In this document: piece by piece, positions 55,852-64,000 of the stretch
Numbering within the stretch: position 1 is the stretch's first letter
How the letters are laid out: every line of letters starts with the position of its first letter
From: Saposhnikovia divaricata
Taxonomy: Eukaryota; Streptophyta; Magnoliopsida; Apiales; Apiaceae
Assembly (NCBI GenBank): GCA_036435485.1
Contig: CM071595.1
Span: forward strand, 7,058,001 to 7,122,000
Direction of reading: 5' to 3'
Length of the DNA: 64,000 nucleotides
Notes under the pieces: generated by a model
Told to the model about the DNA's origin: nothing
Database searches by the model: none
The model's input: only the letters and a program-made list of their open reading frames with translations
Made by a program: the position numbers and the translations under genes

Positions 55852-58527
55852 ATGCGAACACGTTTGCAGGCTCGTAAGGAAAAACTGGCAGAAGACGGTC
55901 TTGTAGTAGATAATCAGAAAGAGGAACTTGAAACTACTGTAGAGATGGCAGAATTACCAGCAGCAGTCAAGGCTTTGAAGGACTATTCGCAGCCAAAGAT
56001 CAATGACATACAATCTAGTATTGTCAGGCCAGCTATTGCAGCAAACAACTTTGAGATCAAGCCGAGCATAATTCAGATGGTGCAGAATTCGGTTCAGTTT
56101 GGGGGTGCTTCTACGGAGGATCCTAACATGCATATTCGGGACTTTATCGAGATCTGCGACACTTTCAAATTTAATGGTGTGTCGGAGGATGCTATCAAGT
56201 TGAGACTTTTCCCATTTTCTTTGAGGGATAAGGCTAAAGGCTGGTTACATTCTCTACCAGCTGGTTCCATTACTACATGGGATGATCTTGCTCAGAAGTT
56301 TCTTACTAAATTCTTCCCTATGGCGAAAACTGCAGCAATACGGAACCAGTTAACTCAATTTCAGCAGCAATCTGGCGAGTCTTTGTGTGAGGCTTGGGAA
56401 CGTTACAAGGAGATGCTTCGTAGGTGTCCACATCATGGCATGCCTGATTGGATGGTTATTAATGGTTTTTACAATGGGTTGGGAGCACAGTCTAGGCCTT
56501 TGTTAGATGCAGCATCAGGTGGAGCTCTGTGGGTGAAGAGCTATGAGGAAGCATATGATCTTATTGAGATGATGGCTGCTAATGAATATCAAAATCCAAC
56601 CCAGAGGCTTTCTCAAGGTAAGGTAGCAGGTGTTCTTGAAGTTGACACAGCTTCAGCTATTGCAGCTCAGTTGAAGGCTCTTACGATGAAGGTGGATTCT
56701 CTTGCTAATTATGGGATTCAGCAGGTGGCTAGTATTTGTGAGCTATGTGCGGGCGCACATGAGACAAGTCAATGTGCTATCTCTTCTGAATCAGCACAGT
56801 TCGTTAGTAATTTCCAAAGACCTGCTGCACCAGTTCCAACCACTTATCATCCGAACAACAGGAATCATCCTAACTTCAGCTGGAGCAACAACCAAAGTGC
56901 TAAACAACCTCAGCAGTCTTATCAGCAGTTTCAAAGTCAGGAAGCTAGGCCATTCAATCAAGGCTATCAACAGCAGTATGCTCCAAGGGCACCATATCAA
57001 CCTCCTGGATTTCAGCAGCAACAACCCCAGGCTCATGCGGGGCAATCATCTAATGAAAAATCAGAAATGGATGATATGAGGATGATGTTGAAGAACCTTC
57101 AAGCTTCTCAAAAGATCTTGGAAAACCAGATGGGACAGATTACAAGTGCTTTGTTGAACATGCAACAGGGGACTCTTCCTAGTGATACGGAAACAAATCC
57201 AGGCAGAAGGGGGAACAAAGAACAGGTTAATGCAGTGACTTTGAGATCAGGAAAGGTTACAGCAGGCCCTCAATCAGCAGCTGAAGAAGATGAAGATGTT
57301 CAGAATCAGCAGGTTGAAAAATCTGCAGTGCCGGAAATTGAGAAATCTGACTTAGTGGCTGATCAGGTTGATGGTGAGAAGAGCAAGAAACCTGTTGAAA
57401 AGTCTACTCCGGAGCAATCTTCAAAGAATAATCAATTCTATCCTCCTCCTCCGTTTCCTCGACGTGTGCAGAAAAGTCAAGAAATTCAGTTCCAGAAGTT
57501 TATGGATGTCTTCAAGAAATTGTCCATTAACATTCCTTTTGTTGAAGCATTGGAGCAGATGCCGAGGTATGCAAAGTTCATGAAGGATATTTTGTCACGA
57601 AAGAGAAGGTTGGAAGAATTTGAAACAGTGGCATTAACGGAGGAGTGTAGTGCAGTTCTGCAGCAGAAGTTGCCACCTAAACTTAAAGATCCGGGAAGTT
57701 TCACCATCCCTTGCACTATTGGCAACCTTTCTTTTAGCAAGTGCTTGTGTGACTTGGGAGCTAGCATCAATCTCATGCCTTTATCTGTGTTCAAGCAACT
57801 TGGTCTGCCGGAGCCAAAGCCAACCAACATCTCTTTGCAGTTGGCTGATAGGTCAATCACTTATCCTAGGGGCATAGTGGAGGACGTTTTGGTGAAAGTT
57901 GATAAGCTCATATTTCCTGCTGACTTCGTTATCTTGGATTTTGAAGAAGACAAGAAGATTCCCATAATCTTGGGAAGGCCTTTTCTAGCTACAGGCCATA
58001 CTTTGATTGATGTGCAAAAAGGAGAGCTTACAATGAGGGTGCAAGATCAGAGTGTCACCTTTAATGTGTTCAAGGCCATGAAATTTCCAACAGAGGATGA
58101 AGAGTGTTGCAGTGTGGAAATAGTTGATACGGGTCAGAAAAAGAAGTTTGATCAGTTGCTGAGCGAGAAATCGGACAGTTCTTCGGTTCGTGATCTTTCG
58201 AAAGTAAAGCTTGGAAAACTTCCACCATATTTGAGGTATGTCCTTTTGAATAATGAGCTAGTTATTTTTGAAGAGGGGCATGATAACGTGTTGCGAAGGT
58301 GGAAAGCAGATGATAAGGATGAGGAAATTTTTGTTCAACCGGTTGAGTCAGAGAAGCACCTGAGAGGTGTGAAGAAGAAAAAGAAGAAGATTTGGCCATT
58401 TGGTAGTAAAATTAGGTTGAAATCTGATGGGAGTGATTTGTGGAAAGCAAGCAATCAAGATGTCAAAGTTCGAATGAATGGTCTATCTGTTGAGGACGGT
58501 TCAGTTATTCTTTTGAAACCGCCATGA
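55852..58527 (+). CDS. gag: Athila-type Gag-protease polyprotein, intact
   Basis: 891 residues from ATG 55852 to TGA 58527. The Gag core (residues about 75-240) has FEIKPSIIQMVQN, KLRLFPFSLRDKAKGWLHSL, FLTKFFPMAKTAAIRNQ and CEAWERYKEMLRRCPHHG, all typical of Athila. A zinc-knuckle variant CELCAGAHETSQC follows near residue 296-308, then a Gln/Pro-rich linker and a coiled-coil-like stretch (MRMMLKNLQASQKILENQMG). The protease part has CDLGASINLMPLS (catalytic D in DLGA) and IPIILGRPFLATGHTLIDV. A lysine cluster lies near the C-terminus. No stop or frameshift. It forms particles and may be used in trans by relatives, or may borrow their RT and integrase. Confidence 0.93.
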   Translation: MRTRLQARKEKLAEDGLVVDNQKEELETTVEMAELPAAVKALKDYSQPKINDIQSSIVRPAIAANNFEIKPSIIQMVQNSVQFGGASTEDPNMHIRDFIEICDTFKFNGVSEDAIKLRLFPFSLRDKAKGWLHSLPAGSITTWDDLAQKFLTKFFPMAKTAAIRNQLTQFQQQSGESLCEAWERYKEMLRRCPHHGMPDWMVINGFYNGLGAQSRPLLDAASGGALWVKSYEEAYDLIEMMAANEYQNPTQRLSQGKVAGVLEVDTASAIAAQLKALTMKVDSLANYGIQQVASICELCAGAHETSQCAISSESAQFVSNFQRPAAPVPTTYHPNNRNHPNFSWSNNQSAKQPQQSYQQFQSQEARPFNQGYQQQYAPRAPYQPPGFQQQQPQAHAGQSSNEKSEMDDMRMMLKNLQASQKILENQMGQITSALLNMQQGTLPSDTETNPGRRGNKEQVNAVTLRSGKVTAGPQSAAEEDEDVQNQQVEKSAVPEIEKSDLVADQVDGEKSKKPVEKSTPEQSSKNNQFYPPPPFPRRVQKSQEIQFQKFMDVFKKLSINIPFVEALEQMPRYAKFMKDILSRKRRLEEFETVALTEECSAVLQQKLPPKLKDPGSFTIPCTIGNLSFSKCLCDLGASINLMPLSVFKQLGLPEPKPTNISLQLADRSITYPRGIVEDVLVKVDKLIFPADFVILDFEEDKKIPIILGRPFLATGHTLIDVQKGELTMRVQDQSVTFNVFKAMKFPTEDEECCSVEIVDTGQKKKFDQLLSEKSDSSSVRDLSKVKLGKLPPYLRYVLLNNELVIFEEGHDNVLRRWKADDKDEEIFVQPVESEKHLRGVKKKKKKIWPFGSKIRLKSDGSDLWKASNQDVKVRMNGLSVEDGSVILLKPP

Positions 58528-58568
58528 GTTGAGGAATTGACGTCAAGCTATTGACGTTAAAGAAGCGC

Positions 58569-58587
58569 TTCGTGGGAGGCAACCCAC
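58569..58587 (+). other. Conserved post-gag hairpin of Athila
   Basis: CGTGGGAGGCAACCCACG can fold with a 6-bp stem. The phrase GCGCTTCGTGGGAGGCAACC is characteristic downstream of gag in Athila elements (family knowledge). Role unknown. Confidence 0.6.
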
Positions 58588-58661
58588 GCATTAGTGTAGA
58601 AAAAAAAAAGGTGTAGTGTAGAGAGAAGAGAAAAAAAAAATGAGTGTTGTGAGAGCGGCGC

Positions 58662-58697
<36 letters not shown>

Positions 58698-58703
58698 GGC
58701 GTA

Positions 58704-58772
58704 ACGCAGGCTGCGCCTGCGTTTCTGTAAGACACGCAGACTGCGCCTGCGTGACGCAGGCTGCGCCTGCGT
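58704..58772. repeat. Three GC-rich palindromes
   Basis: ACGCAGGCTGCGCCTGCGT occurs at 58704-58722 and 58754-58772, and once with one mismatch at 58734-58752. Each can form an 8-bp stem with a 3-base loop. They lie just after a 35-base A run. Confidence 0.9.
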
Positions 58773-58850
58773 TACTGCATTGGGCGCAGTCTGCCTTCCC
58801 GCGCGCAGCCTGCCTGTTTGGACGAATTTTCTTAGGCTGTTGGCTGTTTG

Positions 58851-59186
58851 TAAAAAAAAAAAAAAAAAAAAAAATATTTTCCTCCCCAAAATTCTTTCTC
58901 CTACCTCCCTTTTTATAACATCATCTCCTAATCAATCCTAAACCAATTTCAATTCCAAAACCTCCAAAATTTCTCCTAAAATTCTAAACCCAATTCTTTT
59001 CCTATCTCAATTCAAATTCTTTTTCCTAAATTTTTTAAATCCTATTTCTATCCTACATCAAATTTCATACCCACCCAAATTTTTTCCTTTTCACATTAAT
59101 TTTATTCATCCAATCCCTCCATTATATATACACACCCATACATACAAATCAAATTCCTCTTCTATTTATTTAAATTCAATTCTAAA
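58851..59186 (+). other. 336-base tract without a single G
   Basis: Between the G at 58850 and the G at 59187 the plus strand contains only A, C and T. It begins with an A run, then CT- and CA-rich sequence. It lies in the internal noncoding part of the Athila element, on the sense strand. Confidence 0.95.
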
Positions 59187-60837
59187 GAAGAATTAATTAC
59201 AAGTTCACCTCTTTGATTCGTAATTGGGTTAAATCTTCTCTAATATTATTTTTATTACGAATTTGTGTTCTTGTAATTGGGGGTTTTGTAGGATTCTTGT
59301 TATTTGGGAGGTGGTTAGTCTATGGAGCTCGTACGCATTATCCTCCACCAGATTCATCCGAGGAGGGTTATGATTCAGCTGGTTAGGTATGTTTTCTACT
59401 TTCCCTCGTATTTACTTCCATTCAATGCGGACATTGAATATTTTAAGTTTGGGGGTGGTTTGAGGGATTAGTAGTTGTTGTTGTATATATGTGTTCATGT
59501 AGGATATCATGTTTTGCATGCTTAGTAGTAATTCATTCATGTTATGTTCGTATTATTTACGTTTGTTTCATATAGGACATTTTGTTTTTATTTATGTATA
59601 TCATGTGAGTTCATATTAGTTGCATTGTCATGGCATGCATGTTTCATGATCCCTTAGAACGAGCTAATTCTGATTGGTAGGTAGGTGTCTAATTGAGTGT
59701 GATAATGATGAGTAGAGGGTTGATTTATAGTTTCTATGAAATTGACTTGCATGCTTCAGAAACAAAATCTTTTCACAGTCTCATTGGGTGCTTTTGAGCT
59801 AGGTTGAGATCATGCTTGTTTGGATGTTTTGAGATTTAATCACTTGATTATATTTAGAATTTTCATTATTCCCTTGATGGCCTAGAACAATTAAGTCTAA
59901 GTTTGGGGGAAAACAGGGATTTCATGCTTAAATTGTAAATAATTGTCAATAATGGCTAGGCGTCAAATGGCTAGTAGCCGGCTCATATTTATATGAGTAG
60001 TCTAGGGTTGGAATTGAGAATTCTCATTCCAGATTGCATAAAAAAAACAGAAAGAAGAAAGAAAAAAAAAAGAGAAAAGAAAAAAAATGATGTCAATTGT
60101 TTATATGTAAAATTAACCAGGGTGAGCTCTTTAATACTCGAGCAATTAAGTTCGCGGGGACTTTGTGCCTAGTGACCTAAGGCTTTTATAGTCTGGGATC
60201 CACTAACCCAACGCTCGCTACATGGGTATTATTGTATAAGCCTTTCGGGGTCTCATCCATTGCACGGTTAAATAAGCATGTTTGTATATTATGTGTCATA
60301 GTTGTTTGTCGTTAATAAAGCATGAATTTCTGTCTACCTTGGATAAGGATGGAGGTGTTCCTAGGTTATGAAGTGTCTACAGTCTATTCTATTTATGAAC
60401 CTGTGATTGTCTTGGGGAAGAATATGTATGATTTTTGACCTAGTTTTGGGAGTATTTCTGATGAGCATTGCACACACGCACGTTTCTGTTCATGTATTGT
60501 TAGTATACGGGAACTTGGTCGAACTCTATTTGGATTTAGTTGCATTCTTTGAGATATTTGCTTGCTCGTTGGTTTTGGTTAGTTTGAAGGGGATCGTTGC
60601 ATTTTTCATTCTAGTTGCATTCATGCATTGCATTGCATTAGGTTAAATGGATTTTGTGGGTACATTCGCTATAGGCCCTCACGAGACCTTACTCGTCCAC
60701 TAGGGCTGCCTAGGGGTTTAAAGGGCTTGTTGCATATGCCAAATGCAACCGTGATCACCTACGGAAGTGGTACTAGCTAGTTAGTTAGTTGTAATTGTTT
60801 ATGCTTGAGGACAAGCATCGGTTTAAGTTTGGGGGTG
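59187..60837 (+). other. Noncoding internal region of the Athila-type element
   Basis: No RT, integrase or envelope-like protein was found. It holds three polypurine-type motifs AAGTTTGGGGG (59445, 59899 and 60825); the last is the true polypurine tract at the 3' LTR. A short frame near 59310-59385 (GARTHYPPPDSSEEGYDSAG) has no support. An A/G-rich run lies at 60050-60090. Confidence 0.7.
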
Positions 60838-62325
60838 TGATAAGTGGATTTTATATCCACTTGGATCGCTTAATTTCGGCTTAAATTGATTGTCTTGGGC
60901 TCAAGTTGTTGTAGATTTGATGTGTTTTGCTTAGTTGTGCAGGATTACGAGAATGTTGACTAAGGTGGATGCTTTTATAATTTTTTGGGAATTAATTGAT
61001 TAAAATTCGGATTTTCGAGAAGGGTTGCACAGTTTACACTGTTTTGGCCATATCTTGAGTTCTAGAAGTCCGTTTTAGGCCCGTAAGCAGTCCACGCGAA
61101 GATAACGAGATTTCCTATCATTCTAAGATAGTCCAGAGGTCCAATTACGTGGGGAACGTTCCAGAAAATCTGAAGAAAAGTCAGCCACGAATTTTCCTTA
61201 CAAAACATAATCAAATTAGGAAACGTATCTTGCAGAAATTCTATTATAATTATGTTTTGTATTTTCTTGCTGGGCAAGACTTGTAGTGCCTATATAAACA
61301 CATCATACCATTGTAATAGACATAGACATATTATTAGTTATTATTATTGTAACATAGCTTAGATCTGCAAGGGGGAAAAGGAGAGAAGGATTCAACGCTA
61401 GTGACTAGCAACGGATCTAGATCTACTTCAGCCTTTGTGTTATTCTGGATTATAGATTTGTTTTCTTAACTCTTTGTTTATTAATATAATTACTTCTTTT
61501 ATTCATATCTTGTTTTATATCATGTTTTAATCAAAACCCATGACGATGAACAGTTCAATTATGAGCTAATCGTTGTCATGGGATTCTAACGGAGTTATCT
61601 ATGTAGCTTAGTAGTTTATATGCTTAAAAGATTTATGTGTGGTGAATTCTTGATATCCTCGTATGGTTGTGTTTCATGTATTTAGATGCGTCGCGAACAT
61701 CTAATTTGTTAATCTCTTGCTAAACGAGAGTGGATCTTGAGATTTAGAACTTGCCATGCTAGCATAGGATAGGTTGATGTTTTAACATCATGATTTGTGG
61801 CGTAAATAGAGATATTATGCTGCCCTATGTGATCTAAGTGGATAACTTGTGCTTAAACCTTTATGTTTTCAAATTCTATAGAGATATAGGGTCTAAACAT
61901 AATTGGTGTCTACCCATCTTCTATCTCTTTTGTGGATGCATGCGTAGTTTGGTATTAGTATACCGAGAGGTAGCTTTTACTTATTTCGTGTTGTCCGATC
62001 AGATATCAAAACCATCACATGTATTGATTAAAGGCTGCGACTCTAAGTGAAGTAGATAATGAAGTTAGAATTCCATGTTTATTCCCATATAAGTAATTTG
62101 ATTTTAGATCTCATTAGCTAGTTAATTCTTAAATTGCATATTAGTTAAATTTAGTTAAATAAAATCTCAATTAATTACTTGTCTTAGCAGTGAATTAAGA
62201 TCATACATTGTTGAATAGGTGCATTTACTGAAAAGAACCATAACCTGATCCCTGTGGGAACGAATTTGGACTTAACCTTATATATTACTTGTGACCACGT
62301 ACGCTTGCGTGATTTTGTGTTAACA
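60838..62325 (+). repeat. 3' LTR of Athila-type element
   Basis: 1488 bp, the same as 54225-55712 except A for C at 61529. It is preceded by AAGTTTGGGGGTG. Confidence 0.95.
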
Positions 62326-62334
62326 ACTTTACAC

Positions 62335-62481
62335 AAAGCTTTTGGACCTGCCTTATGCTCAAATATCACTTGGTGAATTTGCTTGTGATCTGCTTCAATT
62401 CTTGTATCAACTTAAAGCAAATCGTACCCTGTGGATTAAAAGTATCGTTCTGAGTGAGCTTATCTTGCGCTTATGCTGTTA
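62335..62481 (+). pseudogene. Coding-like stretch on the far side of the Athila insertion
   Basis: Reads LLDLPYAQISLGEFACDLLQ, then FLYQLKANRTLWIKS and VLSELILRLCC before TAA at 62479-62481. A possible acceptor (CAAAG) lies just before it. It could be the next exon of the gene whose donor is at 54198. I do not recognise the protein. Confidence 0.3.
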
Positions 62482-63190
62482 AACAGTTGCATGCTTATTG
62501 TCATTCAAGGATACAGATAGTAACACTATATCTTTTGATGGGACATTGTATAGACACGACAATAAGATACTAATCTGGAAATGTATTGTTCAAGTTTATG
62601 TTTGAGTTGGGAACTTAAAAACACGTGGACATGGTATAGTGATAGAATTTATATAAATTGAAATATATTAGGCACAAGCTTGTCTATTACATTATACTAC
62701 TATAAATACAAACGGACTACATTGTGTTGTGTTGTTCTTACTACTACAACAAAGACCTTATTTAGAGGCTTCAGAGATTAGTTCATAGGTCACTCCTTGC
62801 ATCACCAAACATCTTCCTGGTCAATTTTCTCCACACCGTGTATGGATATAGGTGTTGTATGTGCTCTTTGACTTTTCTGCCTACCATATTTCCTGTATGT
62901 TTTGCTGCTGTCTTTGTGTTCATACATTACACTTTGCTTCACATGTTGATATCTGAGTAGCCTACCATTAGCCTACAATTCTTGACTAGCGTACCATATT
63001 GAACAATCTTACATATTACAATACATCCGTAATACTCCCCTCAAGTTCGATGTGGGAGAGAAAACGGCAAACATGCAACTTGGAGATTAACAAAACAAAA
63101 ATAAAAAATTAAAATAGCAAAACGGAGCAGCCAACAACATCAATGGAAGAGTGGATGGCTTTGACTCGTGGCTCGCGGCTTTGGCTTCTT
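62482..63190. other. Intergenic, no gene seen
   Basis: It contains a TRIM-like phrase 'ATACTCCCCTCAAGTTCGATGTGGGAGAG' split around 63031-63060, which resembles the inner edge (PPT) of the elements at 370 and 53224, but no LTR pair. Otherwise nothing is supported. Confidence 0.45.
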
Positions 63191-63193
63191 CTT

Positions 63194-63382
63194 CTTTCCC
63201 CAGTAATTTCTGAATTTGTTGGAATCTTCTCCCCAGTAATTTCTGAATTTGGTGGAATCTTTTCCCCATTAATTTCAGAATTTGGTGGAATCTTCTCCCC
63301 AGTAATTTCTGAATTTGGTGGAATCTTCTCCCCAGTAATTTCAGAATTTGGATCTTCTCCCCAGTAATTTCAGAATTTGGTG
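63194..63382. repeat. Minisatellite, 33-bp unit, about six copies
   Basis: Units of TTCTCCCCAGTAATTTCT plus GAATTTGGTGGAATC repeat with one or two substitutions; the fifth copy is six bases short. A 33-base period keeps frames open on both strands (FSPVISEFGGI on plus, GRRFHQIQKLL on minus), which explains the long ORFs there. Confidence 0.92.
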
Positions 63383-64000
63383 GAAATTTAAATTTCTGGA
63401 AACCTTTTTTTTTTAAGAAAACAAAATCATATATTACATTACTACTACATTGGCCACCTAGGTAGCTGCGGGACAAAATTACAAAAAGAGCAGAGCCGGC
63501 TCGAGGGGGAGTTGTCCTAGGCTCTAGCCTAGGACCTCCAAAAATGTTGGGGCCACATTTTTTTCCCATACTATATAAAATATCTAGTATAAATAATATA
63601 TTAGTAAAATAATTATTGTTAAAATTTTTATTTTTCATTTAATATCAAAATTTATAAATGTTTCGTATAGAATAAATTGGAGGCCAAGAAAATATGTACT
63701 AGATACACTATTGAAAATATTAATTATTCTTCCTTGTTTCTAAGTGTTAGTATTAAAAGTTTTAATAGTTTGATTTTTATAATTTAGATTTACATAATAT
63801 TTTAAAAAAAATTATTTTATTAATGAAAATGAACTATATCTACTATATTAAGAACTGATTATTGTTTCATTTGATTCCAGAAATTAATATTCTACACTTT
63901 AGTTGATTAGTTGATTTGGTTGCCTACCTTTTTTTCCGAATATTTTTCAAAAAATCTAATTTTAGAAAGAAAAGAAAAATTCTTATTTGTAAAAAAATAA
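63383..64000. other. AT-rich end of window with an edge of a repeat
   Basis: At 63491 GCAGAGCCGGCTCGAGGGGG and the palindrome TAGGCTCTAGCCTA resemble a common plant transposon end (CAGAGCCGGCCCTGAGG). Its limits are not visible. No gene. Confidence 0.4.

Larger units (their letters stand above)
54225..62325 (+). mobile_element. Young Athila-type Gypsy element, gag-protease only
   Basis: 8.1 kb, with LTRs of 1488 bp each starting TGATAAGTGG and ending GTTAACA. The perfect 5-bp target duplication is ACTTT at 54220-54224 and 62326-62330. The primer site TGGCGCCGCTGCCGGGGA (55719-55736) is the Asp-tRNA type used by Athila. One intact 891-codon gag-protease ORF is followed by 2.3 kb without RT or integrase, so the element is nonautonomous. 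I see a single LTR difference (54916 C, 61529 A), so insertion is very recent. Confidence 0.95.

Noticed and set aside
1..64000. CRISPR arrays, bacterial operons, phage genes
   Set aside because: None seen; the sequence is plant nuclear DNA, and the spaced repeats found are retrotransposon or microsatellite features.

Overview
This window is nuclear DNA of a flowering plant, most likely a eudicot. The evidence is spliceosomal introns, a tandem cluster of plant-specific CC-type glutaredoxin genes, Athila-, Copia- and chromovirus-like LTR retrotransposons, tRNA-derived SINEs, a Helitron with the CTAG/T terminus, and many MITEs. I cannot name the species. All gene models are read by eye from ORFs and splice sites.

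Layout. 1-3.3 kb: a short tandem repeat, a TRIM-like remnant, an hAT-type MITE and decayed coding sequence. 3.3-12.1 kb: a complete young Copia element (1.7 kb LTRs, TSD GGGGT), broken by stop codons and one frameshift. 13.1-17.3 kb: a minus-strand chromovirus-like Gypsy element that has lost RNase H. 17.4-20.2 kb: a nonautonomous hAT element with a Helitron inside it, then a SINE. 20.3-22.1 kb: a solo LTR (TSD TCATT). 22.7-29.5 kb: four tandem CC-type glutaredoxin units on the minus strand, three intact and one decayed. 29.6-31.8 and 34.0-34.7 kb: chains of foldback MITEs joined at (TA)n microsatellites. 32.4-33.3 kb: fragments of two unrelated genes, an M18 aminopeptidase and an LRR receptor-like kinase, fused side by side. 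34.7-40.1 kb: AT-rich DNA with Helitron ends and local tandem duplications.

40.2-44.3 kb holds the most interesting locus. It is a multi-exon gene whose first exons encode a probable mitochondrial presequence and whose last exon is the C-terminal part of ribosomal protein S4, a protein normally encoded in plant mitochondrial DNA. All exon phases agree, so it looks like a (partial) mitochondrion-to-nucleus transfer of rps4, with a tandemly duplicated small exon. 45.7-51.1 kb: a gene for a repeat-containing, cysteine-rich protein, apparently with a 4.65 kb intron holding a truncated LINE, itself interrupted by a gag-protease-only Copia element (TSD ATGTT). The second exon carries one nonsense codon.

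51.6-53.7 kb: an hAT remnant, a Tourist-like MITE (TSD TTA), a dimeric MITE and a complete TRIM (TSD ATTCC). 54.2-62.3 kb: a very young Athila-type element with only gag-protease (LTRs differ at one position seen, TSD ACTTT), carrying a 336-base tract without any G. It lies between two coding-like stretches. 62.3-64.0 kb: flank, a 33-bp minisatellite and the edge of another repeat. Mobile elements make up most of the window. The likely active host genes are the glutaredoxins, the rps4 fusion gene and possibly the cysteine-rich protein gene.
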